Assembly: GCA_007751475.1 (NCBI GenBank)
Contig: CP036434.1
Span: 1,984,001 to 2,048,000, forward strand
Direction: 5' to 3'
DNA: 64,000 nucleotides
From: Saltatorellus ferox
GTDB lineage: Bacteria > Planctomycetota > UBA1135 > GCA-002686595
The notes below the pieces were generated by a model. That model ran no database searches and had not been told where the DNA came from. It worked only from the letters and a program-made list of their open reading frames with translations. The number at the start of each line of letters is the position of its first letter. The first letter of the stretch is position 1. The position numbers and the translations under genes are program-made. Below are positions 25,361-33,585 of this stretch, piece after piece.

Positions 25361-25547
25361 ACTCGGCGGTGGAGCAGGTCTTCATTCCGAAGGGGGCGTA
25401 GGCAGGGCACCGGCGCGTCAGACCCGTCATCAGGGGGATCGCGCCGAGCGCACCCCACCAGTTCTGCGCGTAGATGCCCCAGCCGATGAGGCCGAGGCCC
25501 ACCACGATGCGGAGGATGCGGTCGATACCGCCGACGTTGGGTTTCAT
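25341..25547 (-). CDS. DUF2892 (YgaP-type) small membrane protein
   Basis: 68 aa from ATG 25547. The open frame extends to 25775 but the extension is Arg/Gly-rich and non-coding in look. The sequence begins MKPNVGGIDRILRIVVG, the hallmark of DUF2892, followed by one or two membrane helices (VVGLGLIGWGIYA and WWGALGAIPLMTGL) and a short cysteine-containing tail (RRCPAYAPFGMKTC). In E. coli YgaP the same helices anchor a rhodanese domain; here the membrane part stands alone. Function is unknown; sulfur or thiol handling at the inner membrane is a guess from the family. It lies downstream of hisD by 114 bp and is probably separate from the his operon. Confidence 0.88.
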   Translation of the reverse strand: MKPNVGGIDRILRIVVGLGLIGWGIYAQNWWGALGAIPLMTGLTRRCPAYAPFGMKTCSTAEFTNGAQ

Positions 25548-25660
25548 GGGATGGGTCCTGCGATCGGAGTCGCGAAAGGAGTGAGGAGACGCGTCCATTG
25601 TGCGAGCAGACCACCTGCGCTGTGAATACGCACCATGGCCACCCTCGCGCCGGTTCTCCT

Positions 25661-26944
25661 TCAGCTCGATCCCAGCCGCGCCTCCGCCGCCCGCGCGTGA
25701 CCGCTGAGCCGCTCCAGCTCCGCCAGGTCGCGCGCGTCCTCTCCGGTCTCCTTGACCGAATCCAGCTCCAGCCACGTTCGCACCCTCAGGAAGGTGAAGA
25801 CCGAAAGTCCGCCCGAGTACCTCGCTGCTCCGCCGGTGGGGAGCACGTGGTTCGGACCCGCCCCGTAGTCGCCGAAGACCTCCGCCGAACGCTCGCCCAG
25901 GAAGGCGGCTCCAAAGTGCTTGAGACTGGCCTTCGCAGAGCGCGGATCCCCGACGCAGAGCTGAAGGTGCTCGGGAGCCAGCTCGTCCACCGCCTTCAGC
26001 GCTGCTTCCATCGAATCAGCCACCGCGACGAAGCCGTGCGCGAGCGCCGCGCTCGCAACCTCCCGCGTCGGAAGCTCACCGAGTCGCCTCATCAGGCACG
26101 TCTCCACTCGATCCGGCAGCGTCGGATCGGTCGTGATCAGCGCCGGGCGCGCGTCGGGATCGTGCTCCGCCTGGGCCAGAAGGTCTGCCGCGATCAGGTC
26201 CGGGTTCGCCGTCTCGTCGGCCAGCACCACGAGCTCCGATGGCCCGGCTGGCAGGTCGATCCCCACCGCGCCGTAGACGATCTGCTTGGCCGCCGTCACC
26301 CAGCGATTCCCCGGACCGACGACGAGCGCGACCGGTTCCACGAGCCCCGGCACGCCGTAGCTCATGGCCGCCACCGCCTGGGCGCCGCCCACGCAGAGGA
26401 ACTGATCGGCTCGCGCGACGTGCGCCGCCGCCAGCGTCACCGGATCCGGAGCGGGCGACGCGACGATCACGCGTTCGACGCCCCCCGCGCGCGCCGTCAC
26501 CGCGGTCATGAGCACCGACGACGGCAGGGGATACCGACCGCCCGGTGCGTAGCAACCGGCAGCGGCAACGGGCTCGACGTCGTGTCCGGCCCTCCCACCG
26601 GGCACCGCCACCTCCAGGGCCGTCAGCGCACCGCGCTGCGCCAGCGCAAACGCGCGGATCCGACCAGCTACGCGTTCCAGCAGCGCCAGAGTCTCCTCCG
26701 GAACCGACGCCGCAGCCCGCGCGAGCTCCTCCTTGCCCAGCACCATCGGTGCGCCCGGTGCCAGTCCATCGAGCCGCTCCGCGTGGGAGCGAAGCGCCGC
26801 CTCGCCGCCGGTGCGGACCGACTCGGTGATCTCGCGAGCGCTGTCCAGCGTCGCGCGATCGATCGGCGTCGGCGCCGACGCCGCGACCTCGTCGATCGCC
26901 ACGCGTCGCAGCCGTCGCTGGCCCTCCGGGGGTTGTGCGCTCAC
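25661..26944 (-). CDS. hisD: Histidinol dehydrogenase
   Basis: 427 aa. Start is GTG at 26944: the upstream gene's TGA overlaps it as GTGA, and GGAGG stands 7-8 bases upstream. The longer open frame is Arg-rich noise. HisD catalyses the two-step NAD-dependent oxidation of histidinol to histidine, the last step of the pathway. Conserved blocks include [59 protein letters not shown] and APEHLQL (the Glu-His pair used in catalysis). Length matches the family (about 430). Last gene of the seven-gene his operon. Confidence 0.97.
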   Translation of the reverse strand: MSAQPPEGQRRLRRVAIDEVAASAPTPIDRATLDSAREITESVRTGGEAALRSHAERLDGLAPGAPMVLGKEELARAAASVPEETLALLERVAGRIRAFALAQRGALTALEVAVPGGRAGHDVEPVAAAGCYAPGGRYPLPSSVLMTAVTARAGGVERVIVASPAPDPVTLAAAHVARADQFLCVGGAQAVAAMSYGVPGLVEPVALVVGPGNRWVTAAKQIVYGAVGIDLPAGPSELVVLADETANPDLIAADLLAQAEHDPDARPALITTDPTLPDRVETCLMRRLGELPTREVASAALAHGFVAVADSMEAALKAVDELAPEHLQLCVGDPRSAKASLKHFGAAFLGERSAEVFGDYGAGPNHVLPTGGAARYSGGLSVFTFLRVRTWLELDSVKETGEDARDLAELERLSGHARAAEARLGSS

Positions 26945-28230
26945 GACTTCACCTCCTCTGGCTTCGCGTCGCCCGGGCGACGGGTCAGGATCCTGGCGCG
27001 CCGCTCCAGCTCGCGCTCGACGTCGGCGAAGGAGACGCCCGCCTTGGCCATCGCCGTCGCGGCGAAGAACACGACGTCCGCGGCCTCGTGGATCACCTCG
27101 GACGTCCCGCGGGCGTCGGCGAGTTCGCCCGCTTCCTCGACGAGCTTCGAGCGCAGGAGTCCCTCGTCGCTGAAGAGTCGCGCCGCGTAGGAGCCCGCTG
27201 GCGCCGAGATCCTCCGCCGCGCCAGCGTGGACTCCAGCCGCGCGAGCCCGCGGGCGTCGCCCCAGCAGTCCGCCGTTCCGAGGTGACAGAAACCCTGCCC
27301 CGCCTGCCGCACGGTGAAGCGCAGCGCGTCGCGATCGCAGTCGACGTCGATCTTCACGAGTTCCTGCGTCGCGCCCGAGGTCGCCCCCTTCACCCAGAGC
27401 CCGCGCTTGCGCGACTCGTAGGCGCCGACGCCGTGCTCGATCGCGTACGCGAGGCTCCTCCGGCTCGACCAGCACAGGCCCAGCGCGCGTCCGGAATCGT
27501 CGGCCACGACGGTCGCGATGAGCCCGTCGGCGCGGTCCGTCTTCATCGGCGCGGCGAAGGCATCGCTCAGCTCCAGTGCGCCCGTATAAAGAGCCATGCC
27601 GACCTGCGCATCGGCGCCCATCGCATCGAGAGCCGCGACCTCGTCAGCCGACGTCACGCCGCCCGCGACGGTCACGCGTGCGCCTTTCGCGGCCTCGACG
27701 AGTGCGCGCACGCGGTGCAGGTCCGTTCCACCCATGCGCCCTTCACGCTCGACGAAGGTCACGAGGAAGCCGCCCACGTGTTCCCGCAGCTCGGCCATCG
27801 CTTCGAGCACGCCGCGACCGGTGCCCTTCCGCCAGCCCTCCACCACGATCTCTCCGTCGCGCGCGTCCAGCGCCGCGATCAGCCGCTCCTTCGGCAGCTT
27901 CGAGAGCAGCTCTGGCCTGGCTGCGGTGCCGAGGATGATCTTCTCGGCGCCAGCGTCGAGCCAGCGGCGCGCCACTTCCTCGGATCGGATGCCGCCGCCC
28001 ACGCGGATGGGCGCGCGTCCGCAGAGCTCCTCGATGAGCGCACGGTGGTGGCCGGTCGCCGCCGTCTCCGGCGTGCCGATGGCCGCGTCTAGGTCGATGA
28101 CGGCCGTTTCTCCCACGCGAGAGAAGCGGTCGAGGAGAGGCCGGGGATCGCCCGCGTCGAGGGCCTTGTCCTCGCCGCCGATGAGCTGGACGGTCGAGCC
28201 GCCCTGGAGGTCGATGCTGGGGATGATCAT
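26941..28230 (-). CDS. hisA/hisIE: HisA-HisI-HisE trifunctional fusion
   Basis: 429 aa. Residues 1-233 are HisA (ProFAR isomerase, TIM barrel): catalytic Asp7 in IPSIDLQGG, IRVGGGIR and AGGVTSADE phosphate-binding loops. Residues 234-325 are HisI (phosphoribosyl-AMP cyclohydrolase): ESRKRGLWVKGATSG, metal motif DCDRDA (297-302) and zinc ligands Cys298, Cys315, His316 and Cys322. Residues 330-415 are HisE (phosphoribosyl-ATP pyrophosphatase): KLVEEAGELADA and EVIHEAADVVFF acidic metal motifs. One polypeptide therefore carries steps 2, 3 and 4 of histidine synthesis. HisI-HisE fusion is common; adding HisA in front is unusual. All key residues I can check are present. It overlaps hisF and hisD by 4 bases on each side. 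Confidence 0.95.
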   Translation of the reverse strand: MIIPSIDLQGGSTVQLIGGEDKALDAGDPRPLLDRFSRVGETAVIDLDAAIGTPETAATGHHRALIEELCGRAPIRVGGGIRSEEVARRWLDAGAEKIILGTAARPELLSKLPKERLIAALDARDGEIVVEGWRKGTGRGVLEAMAELREHVGGFLVTFVEREGRMGGTDLHRVRALVEAAKGARVTVAGGVTSADEVAALDAMGADAQVGMALYTGALELSDAFAAPMKTDRADGLIATVVADDSGRALGLCWSSRRSLAYAIEHGVGAYESRKRGLWVKGATSGATQELVKIDVDCDRDALRFTVRQAGQGFCHLGTADCWGDARGLARLESTLARRRISAPAGSYAARLFSDEGLLRSKLVEEAGELADARGTSEVIHEAADVVFFAATAMAKAGVSFADVERELERRARILTRRPGDAKPEEVKS

Positions 28231-28994
28231 GGTGTGAGGCGAAGGTCGTGCCCGCAGGCGATGAGAGTGCGTTTGACGTCGGCGACGGTCAGCTCGCCGC
28301 GGTGGAAGATGGAGGCCGCGAGCACGGCGCTCGCGCCCGCGTCGAAGGCCTCGGCCATGTGTTCGGCGTGGCGCGCGCCGCCGCTGGCGATGATCGGAAC
28401 GGGGACCGCGCGGCTCAGCTCGCGCAGGAGTTCGAGGTCATAGCCCTCGCCCGTTCCGTCGCGATCCCAGCTCGTCGCCAGGATCTCGCCGATGCCGAAC
28501 TCAGCCGCCTGGCGCGCCCATTCGATGGCGTCGACTCCCGTCCGCTTCGTCCCGCCGTGCGTGATGATCTCGTAGCGCGTCGGGTCGTCCAGGCGACGGC
28601 CGGCGTCGAGCGAGAGCACCGTGCACTGGGCGCCGAGCGAGTCGTGGATCTCACGGAGAAGCTCCGGGCGCGCCAGCGCCGCCGTGTTGACGGCCACCTT
28701 GTCGGCGCCCGCGTCCAGAAGCCTCGCCGCATCGGAGAGCGCGCGCACGCCACCGCCGACGGTGAGCGGGATCCCGAGCACCGCGCGCACCGCCGTGACG
28801 GTCTCGATCGCGTTCGCGCGGCCCTCGTTGGTGGCCGATACGTCGAGGATGCAGAGCTCGTCTGCGCCCTGCGCTTCATAGGCGGCAGCTCGTTCCACCG
28901 GATCGCCGGAGTCGACGAGCCCCTGGAACTTGATGCCCTTGACGACGCGACCGTCGCGGACGTCGAGGCAGGGGATGATGCGCGCGCTCACCAT
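28227..28994 (-). CDS. hisF: Imidazole glycerol phosphate synthase, cyclase subunit
   Basis: 255 aa from ATG 28994, matching the family N-terminus [18 protein letters not shown] with catalytic Asp near residue 11. The second catalytic Asp lies in [18 protein letters not shown]-barrel phosphate loops VGGGVR and [12 protein letters not shown] are intact. HisF uses ammonia channelled from HisH to turn PRFAR into imidazole glycerol phosphate and AICAR. The start overlaps the 3' end of hisH by 7 bases, and the stop overlaps the hisA/IE start by 4 (ATGA), which fits tight coupling of the two synthase subunits. Longer in-frame starts up to 30068 run antisense to hisH and hisB and were rejected. Confidence 0.97.
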   Translation of the reverse strand: MVSARIIPCLDVRDGRVVKGIKFQGLVDSGDPVERAAAYEAQGADELCILDVSATNEGRANAIETVTAVRAVLGIPLTVGGGVRALSDAARLLDAGADKVAVNTAALARPELLREIHDSLGAQCTVLSLDAGRRLDDPTRYEIITHGGTKRTGVDAIEWARQAAEFGIGEILATSWDRDGTGEGYDLELLRELSRAVPVPIIASGGARHAEHMAEAFDAGASAVLAASIFHRGELTVADVKRTLIACGHDLRLTP

Positions 28995-29671
28995 GTCGGG
29001 CCTCCCTGCGCGGCGGCCGCGGCCGATGCCGTGCGTGCGGAAGCGAGCCAGCGGCCGAGCAGCGCGGCGCCGTAGGGGCCGGACAGCTCGGGGTGGAACT
29101 GGCACGCCAGCACCGAGCCGCGTTCGACGGCCGAGACGAAGGTCGAGCCCTCGTCGGTGCGGGCGACGGTCCAGCCCTCGGCCTCCAGCGCGTCGGCATC
29201 GGTGAGACAGAAGGTGTGCGCGAAGTAGGCGTCGCCTTCCTCGAGGAGCCCGACCGCTGGCTCCGGCGCGGATGATTCCAGACCGACGGCGTTCCAGCCG
29301 AAGTGGGGGAGCCGCGGCGCGCCCCGCAGTCGCTGGACGTCGATCGGCAGCACGCCGAGCCCGTGGATGCCCGGCGTCTCCTCGCTCGACTGGCAGAGGA
29401 GCTGGAGCCCGAGGCACACCGCCAGCGTCGGCCGGTTCTCTGCGATGCGTTCCGCGAGCACGGCATCGAGGCCGCTCTCCCGCAGCGCCCGCATGCCCGC
29501 GCCGAAGGAGCCGACGCCCGGCAGCACCACGGCTGCGCCCTCGCGAACGCGCGCGGCGTCGGCGGTCAGCTCCACGTCGGCCCCGAGCCGCCGCAGCGCC
29601 GCCGCCACCGACGCGACGTTCGCCACGCCGGTCTTCACCATGTCCACGCGGATCCTGGCATCGGCGGACAT
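28988..29671 (-). CDS. hisH: Imidazole glycerol phosphate synthase, glutaminase subunit
   Basis: 227 aa class I glutamine amidotransferase. Visible elements are the N-terminal ANVASVAAALRRLG, PGVGSFGAGM, the nucleophile Cys in AVCLGLQLLCQ, and the His-Glu pair in CQFHPELSG. The protein hydrolyses glutamine and passes ammonia to HisF. The start codon shares one base with the hisB stop (TGATG). The C-terminus has a short Ala-rich extension beyond the typical 200-210 residues. Confidence 0.96.
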   Translation of the reverse strand: MSADARIRVDMVKTGVANVASVAAALRRLGADVELTADAARVREGAAVVLPGVGSFGAGMRALRESGLDAVLAERIAENRPTLAVCLGLQLLCQSSEETPGIHGLGVLPIDVQRLRGAPRLPHFGWNAVGLESSAPEPAVGLLEEGDAYFAHTFCLTDADALEAEGWTVARTDEGSTFVSAVERGSVLACQFHPELSGPYGAALLGRWLASARTASAAAAAQGGPTW

Positions 29672-30285
29672 CAGAGGCTCCCCTTGGTGCTCGGCACGGT
29701 GTCGCTCCCGCTGGACCGCGTCGCCTGACGCAACGCCAGCGCGAGCGCCTTGAACGCTGCCTCTGCCTTGTGGTGATCGTTGTCTCCGCGGAGCACGTCG
29801 ACGTGGAGCGACATGCGCCCCGCGATGGCGAGCGACTGGAAGAAGTGCGTGATGTTCTCGGTCGCGAGTGTCCCGAGCGACTCGCGGCGGAAGTCGATGT
29901 GGACCTCCGGCCAGGGGCGGCCCGAAAGATCGACCACCACGCGGGCGAGCGCCTCGTCGAGCGGCGCGTACGCGCTCCCGAAGCGCACGATCCCGCGGCG
30001 CTCGCCGAGCGCCTCGTCGAACGCCTCGCCCAGCACGATGGCGCAGTCCTCGGCGGTGTGGTGGTCATCGATCTCCAGGTCGCCCTGGCAGCTGAGCGCG
30101 AGGTCGAAGCGACCGTGCTTCGCGAGCGCCGTCAGCATGTGATCGAGGAATCCGATGCCTGTGGACACGGCCGCCTCGCCCGTTCCGTCGAGGTCGAGCG
30201 AGCAGGAGATCGAGGTCTCACGGGTTTTGCGAGAGCGCTCGGCGCGCCTCGGGGGGCCGGTTGGAGGACTGGATGAGGGGGTCAT
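29671..30285 (-). CDS. hisB: Imidazoleglycerol-phosphate dehydratase
   Basis: 204 aa, single-domain IGPD type without the N-terminal phosphatase found in enterobacterial HisB. Metal-binding and catalytic stretches are present: [25 protein letters not shown], and [18 protein letters not shown] near the C-terminus. It dehydrates IGP to imidazole acetol phosphate. The N-terminal 15-20 residues are Ser/Pro-rich and non-conserved, so the exact start may be later, but the ATG overlaps the hisC/HAD stop by 4 bases (ATGA), like other junctions in this operon. Confidence 0.96.
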   Translation of the reverse strand: MTPSSSPPTGPPRRAERSRKTRETSISCSLDLDGTGEAAVSTGIGFLDHMLTALAKHGRFDLALSCQGDLEIDDHHTAEDCAIVLGEAFDEALGERRGIVRFGSAYAPLDEALARVVVDLSGRPWPEVHIDFRRESLGTLATENITHFFQSLAIAGRMSLHVDVLRGDNDHHKAEAAFKALALALRQATRSSGSDTVPSTKGSL

Positions 30286-32039
30286 GGGAGGATCTCCAGG
30301 AGGTCGGTGGTGCGGTCGAGGACGGTGCCTGCGCCGCTGTGGCGGAGGACGCGGCGTGCGGGTTCGGGATCGTCTTCGCCGAGCGGCGGTGCGAGGACGC
30401 CGACGGGGAGAACGTTCGCTCCGCGAGCGCTCCGGAGGTCGTCCGGGGTGTCGCCGAGGAGCCAGGCGCGGCGGACGCCGAGGCGCTCCAGCGCGAGGCG
30501 CGTGGGCGCGGGATCGGGCTTCAGCGGCGCGTCGTCGCGCGTGATCACCACGTCGAAGAGGTCCGCGATGCCGTGCAGCTCCAGGAAGTACATGGCGTCG
30601 GCGAGCGGTCGACCCGTCACGATGCCGAGTTTCCAGGACGCCGCGATCTTCCGCAGCGTGTCACGGCCCAGAAGGAGCGTCTCGGTGGCCTTCAAACCGG
30701 GCGTTTCTTCGGTGCCCTGGTACAGCGCTTCGAAGCGGGCGGTGACCTCCTCGAGGTTCGCGGCGACGCCCGCGGCCTCCAGCAGTCGCTGCGTGACGCG
30801 CCAGTCATCGTTGGCATTGCCCTCGCTCTTGAGGGTCTCGATGTCGTCGCCCGACACGGTCACGCCGTAGCGCCTGGCCGTCTCGATGATGGCGCGGCGG
30901 TAGGAGCCCGAGACGTCGACCAGCACGCCGTCCATGTCGAAGAGGATCGCCTCGGGCCGCTCGATGGTGAGCAGGGCGGAGCGAAGTCTTTCGAACTGTG
31001 CGGGATCGCCGGGGCAGGTGATGCGGAGCGCGTCGGCGGCGCTCGCCGCCGCATTCTCGGCGGGGAACGACCGAACCGCGATGCCGAGTCCCGTCAGCAG
31101 CTCCACGACGATCCTCGCGCGCGCGCCCTCGGCGTAGACGAAGTTGCCGTCGCTCGCGAACGATTCGAAGCCGAGTTCTTCCAGAAGATCGCGGAGTTCC
31201 GCGCGCTCCTGGCGGACCTGGCGCACGAAGGGAGCCACGTCCGCGTCGAAGCGCACGGCCGCTGCCGCGAGCGACGGCGAGGCGCAGGGGTACGGGTTGC
31301 CGGCCGCGCGGAGCGCCTCGATCACGTCGGGTTCTCCCAGGACGTAGCCGACGCGTAGGCCGGCGCACCCATAGGCCTTGGAGAACGTCCGTAGAACGAC
31401 GGTGTTGGGCAGCGACAGCGCGTCGAGGCTGAGGTCACGGCTGGCGAACTCCGCATAGGCGCAGTCGACGATGACGAGGGCGTGCGGCGCGCCTTCGGAG
31501 ACCGCCGCGAGGTCCTCGGGCGTGGCGATGCCGCCGGTCGGGTTGTTGGGGCTCACCATCGCGACGAGCGACGTGCGCTCGGTCACCGCCGCCAGGACCG
31601 CCTGGGTCGGATAGGGCGTGCCCGCAGGCCAGTCGACCGTCACGACCGTGCCGCCCGCGAGGCGAGCGTAGCGCTCGATCATCACGAACGTAGGCGTCGG
31701 GAGCACGATTTCGCGGCCCTCGGCGAGGTACGCGAGCGCGAGCCGCAGGAGCCCATCGTCCGCGCCGGCCGTGACGAGGACGCTGGCCTCTTCCACGGCG
31801 TACCGTTGCGCGATCTGCGTCACCAGCGCATCGGTGCTCGGGTAGCGGTCGAGCGCCGCGGAGTCGAAGCGGAGGGCCGCGTTCGAAGCATCCTCGGGCG
31901 CGCGGCCTTCGTTGCCGGCGAGCCACAGATCCGTGGGGGCGAGCGGTGCGTGGACGCGATACGCGGAGGCGACGCCGGGATTGGGTGTGGGGCCGAATCG
32001 GCGGATCGCTCTCTCGGGGTCAGCGGTGGAGGACGACAT
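30282..32039 (-). CDS. hisC: HisC aminotransferase fused to a HAD hydrolase (candidate histidinol-phosphate phosphatase)
   Basis: 585 aa from ATG 32039. Residues 1-355 are a class II-type histidinol-phosphate aminotransferase: [16 protein letters not shown], and [14 protein letters not shown] with PLP lysine Lys221. Residues about 362-585 are a HAD family IA hydrolase: motif [10 protein letters not shown] (Asp368, Asp370), motif II IVTGRP, motif III lysine in LKPDPAP and motif IV GDTPDD. I recall a HAD subfamily that occurs fused to HisC. Since this operon encodes no other histidinol-phosphate phosphatase (HisB lacks the domain and no PHP enzyme is seen), the HAD part is the obvious candidate for that step. 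This is inference. Start and stop each overlap neighbours by a few bases. Confidence 0.93.
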   Translation of the reverse strand: MSSSTADPERAIRRFGPTPNPGVASAYRVHAPLAPTDLWLAGNEGRAPEDASNAALRFDSAALDRYPSTDALVTQIAQRYAVEEASVLVTAGADDGLLRLALAYLAEGREIVLPTPTFVMIERYARLAGGTVVTVDWPAGTPYPTQAVLAAVTERTSLVAMVSPNNPTGGIATPEDLAAVSEGAPHALVIVDCAYAEFASRDLSLDALSLPNTVVLRTFSKAYGCAGLRVGYVLGEPDVIEALRAAGNPYPCASPSLAAAAVRFDADVAPFVRQVRQERAELRDLLEELGFESFASDGNFVYAEGARARIVVELLTGLGIAVRSFPAENAAASAADALRITCPGDPAQFERLRSALLTIERPEAILFDMDGVLVDVSGSYRRAIIETARRYGVTVSGDDIETLKSEGNANDDWRVTQRLLEAAGVAANLEEVTARFEALYQGTEETPGLKATETLLLGRDTLRKIAASWKLGIVTGRPLADAMYFLELHGIADLFDVVITRDDAPLKPDPAPTRLALERLGVRRAWLLGDTPDDLRSARGANVLPVGVLAPPLGEDDPEPARRVLRHSGAGTVLDRTTDLLEILP

Positions 32040-33001
32040 CACGAGACCAGCTGGCTGACGTTGGAGATGCAGATGTCGGCGCCGCCGAGTTCCTTGAGCC
32101 TCGGCACGAGCGCCGCGATGTCCTTCCTCGGAACGGCGGCGCGCACGGCGAAGCCCGCTTCGCCGCGCAGGGTCGAAATCGTCGGCTGGCGCATGCACGG
32201 AAGCACGTCGAGGACCGCGTCCAGGTCGCCGGCGCCGACGTTGAGCTCCAGCATCACGCGGGAGCGCGCGTCGAGCACCGAAACGAGCAGCATGACCAGC
32301 TGGTCGAGGCGTGCGCGCTTCGCCGGGTCGGCGGCGGCGTCCTGGCTGGCGAAGAGCCGCGTCGAGGAGCGCAGCACCTCGTCGATGATCACGAGGCCGT
32401 TGGCGCGCAGGGTCGAGCCGGTCGAGGTGTTGTCGACGATGAGGTCCGCGTCCTCGGGAGGGAAGACCTCGGTGGCGCCGTAGGTACGGAGAACCGTGGC
32501 GTCGAGGGAAGAGCGCTCGACCCAGCGCTCGGCCAGTTCGACGTACTCGGAGGCCACCACGAGGCGGCGACCGCCGAGGCCGCGCTCGGGGAGCTTGCCG
32601 TCGGCGTCGAGGAGCTCCATGGGTGCGGCCGCGACGATGCGCACGGGATTGAGGCCGGTGTCGAGGAGTTCGACGAGAGGGGCTCGCTTTTCGATGGCCC
32701 AGTCGGCCCCCGCGAAGCCCACGTCCCGGGCGCCGGCGTCGAGCATCTCGACGACGTTCTGGGGCTTCAGCAGTTTGGCCTCGGTGTTCTCCAGGGATAC
32801 CGAGGGGCGATAGGCGCGGTCGCCGAGGTCCACGCGGATTCCAGCCTCGTCGAGGAGTTCAAGGATGCCGGCCTGGAGCCTCCCCTTGGGGAGCGCGAGC
32901 CGCAGCGCGGCACTCGACGGAATGGAAGAGGGGCTGCCTGCGCCAGGATCTCCTGGGCGGGCGTCGGCGGTGGCCTGGGGCCTGGCGGTGGGTGGGGTCA
33001 C
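32039..33001 (-). CDS. hisG: ATP phosphoribosyltransferase, long form
   Basis: 320 aa. Start is GTG 33001; AGGAG lies about 9 bases upstream and there is no nearby in-frame ATG. The first 30 residues are low-complexity and precede the conserved LRLALPKGRLQ. Catalytic-domain marks: VGFAGADWAIEK, LVVASEY and the PRPP-binding EDADLIVDNTSTGSTLR. The C-terminal 80 residues (LELNVGAGDLDAVLDVLPCM ... GADICISNVSQLV) are the regulatory ACT-like domain of the long HisG form, which mediates histidine feedback inhibition, so no HisZ is needed. First structural gene of the operon, 131 bases after the leader peptide stop. Confidence 0.96.
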   Translation of the reverse strand: MTPPTARPQATADARPGDPGAGSPSSIPSSAALRLALPKGRLQAGILELLDEAGIRVDLGDRAYRPSVSLENTEAKLLKPQNVVEMLDAGARDVGFAGADWAIEKRAPLVELLDTGLNPVRIVAAAPMELLDADGKLPERGLGGRRLVVASEYVELAERWVERSSLDATVLRTYGATEVFPPEDADLIVDNTSTGSTLRANGLVIIDEVLRSSTRLFASQDAAADPAKRARLDQLVMLLVSVLDARSRVMLELNVGAGDLDAVLDVLPCMRQPTISTLRGEAGFAVRAAVPRKDIAALVPRLKELGGADICISNVSQLVS

Positions 33002-33072
33002 GATGGGGGCTCTCCTGGGGGAAAGCCAGCGCCTGTGGACCGGACCGCGCTTCGAAGGACTCGCCTACGACA

Positions 33073-33156
33073 ACACGCCCGCTCCAGAGGAGCCGGCGTG
33101 TGATTCGAAACGTCTCTCTTAGATACGCGAAATCAGCACCAGGCTCCTCGGGGAGC
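33073..33156 (-). promoter_or_regulatory. Histidine attenuator: mutually exclusive RNA hairpins
   Basis: In RNA order on the minus strand: segment 1 GCUCC (33156-33152), segment 2 GAGGAGCC (33149-33142), segment 3 GGCUCCUC (33094-33087), segment 4 GGAGC plus GGCGUGU (33085-33073). Segment 1 pairs with part of 2 (5 bp, 4-nt loop). Segments 2 and 3 are complementary over 8 bp. ACACGCC-G-GGCUCC-type segment 3 pairs with 4 as a 12-bp hairpin (33101-33073) with one internal mismatch and a 3-nt loop. This is the 1:2, 2:3, 3:4 logic of his/trp attenuators. The 3:4 hairpin lacks a strong U-tract (UGUUGUCGU follows), so whether it terminates alone is uncertain. Confidence 0.72.
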
Positions 33157-33171
33157 ATGATGATGATGCAT
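33133..33171 (-). CDS. hisL: His operon leader peptide (four consecutive His codons)
   Basis: A 12-codon ORF on the minus strand encodes MHHHHAPRGAWC. The four CAT codons occupy 33168-33157 and segment 1 of the attenuator starts at the next base, so a ribosome stalled for lack of His-tRNA would mask segment 1 and free segment 2 to pair with 3. A ribosome reaching the stop (33135-33133) would cover 1 and 2 and allow the 3:4 hairpin. It lies 131 bases before hisG on the same strand. The frame is open further upstream to 33336, but the short ORF is the functional reading by analogy with hisL leaders. No strong Shine-Dalgarno is visible. Confidence 0.75.
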   Translation of the reverse strand: MHHHHAPRGAWC

Positions 33172-33208
33172 CAGGGAAGTCTCGATGGGACGGAACATTC
33201 TTCCGCAG

Positions 33209-33236
33209 AGAATAGGTGAAACGCGCCATGGCGCAA
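33209..33236 (-). promoter_or_regulatory. Candidate promoter of the his operon
   Basis: On the minus strand TTGCGC (33236-33231) and TATTCT (33214-33209) are spaced by 16 bp and each matches 4 of 6 sigma70 consensus bases. Transcription would begin near 33202, about 30 bases before the leader ATG at 33171. A plausible but weak match. Confidence 0.35.
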
Positions 33237-33239
33237 CCC

Positions 33240-33536
33240 AATCGCGGGAAAATCCATGTTCAAGGAACGTCACTGTCTGGCCAGAGAGACTCACCTTCGG
33301 ACGATAGGTGTAGTGTGCAAAGGAGTGATTCATCACTCCAGGAAGGTCATGCTGCTCCTGCGAAGTCCCTCGGTTTTGGAGCGAATCGGAGCAGCGACCC
33401 GTCGTGGAAAACAGTTGAAGTGAGTGAGAACTGAGTCAGGGCCCCCGCCCCCCCCTCTTTGAGTTTGGTGGGCCCTGCGCGAGAAGCGTCATCGGTAGAC
33501 GGCCACGCGGTGTGCACGCGTGGCCGTCGCTTTTTT
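33240..33536 (+). ncRNA. Candidate structured RNA on the plus strand, unidentified
   Basis: The non-coding stretch between the his leader and the CgeB gene is less GC-rich than its surroundings by eye and ends in a strong plus-strand intrinsic terminator, though no plus-strand gene precedes it. It contains further hairpins: GGAGTGAT/ATCACTCC at 33322-33339, GCTGCTCC ... GGAGCAGC at about 33351-33395, and CAGGGCCC ... GGGCCCTG at about 33437-33473. I could not match it to 6S, SRP, RNase P or tmRNA signatures. The 5' end is arbitrary. Confidence 0.35.
33498..33536 (+). terminator. Strong Rho-independent terminator, plus strand
   Basis: GACGGCCACGCG (33498-33509) pairs with CGCGTGGCCGTC (33517-33528), a perfect 12-bp stem with a 7-nt loop, followed by GC and T6 (33531-33536). 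The T-tract is on the plus strand only. The nearest gene, CgeB-like, ends at 33586 on the minus strand, so this terminator serves an unannotated plus-strand transcript or only doubles as a weak minus-strand stem. Confidence 0.8.
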
Positions 33537-33585
33537 CGAGGACGACCTTCGCTGGATGCGTCTCACATGGGCCCTTGGCTGCGTC

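Noticed and set aside
33133..33336. A 67-codon ORF ending in the His-run leader
   Set aside because: Its upstream part has no protein-like composition and spans the likely promoter. The functional reading is the 12-codon leader at its end.
33240..33536. tmRNA, RNase P, SRP or 6S RNA identity for the region before the orphan terminator
   Set aside because: None of the signature sequences could be recognised, so it is left as an unidentified candidate RNA.
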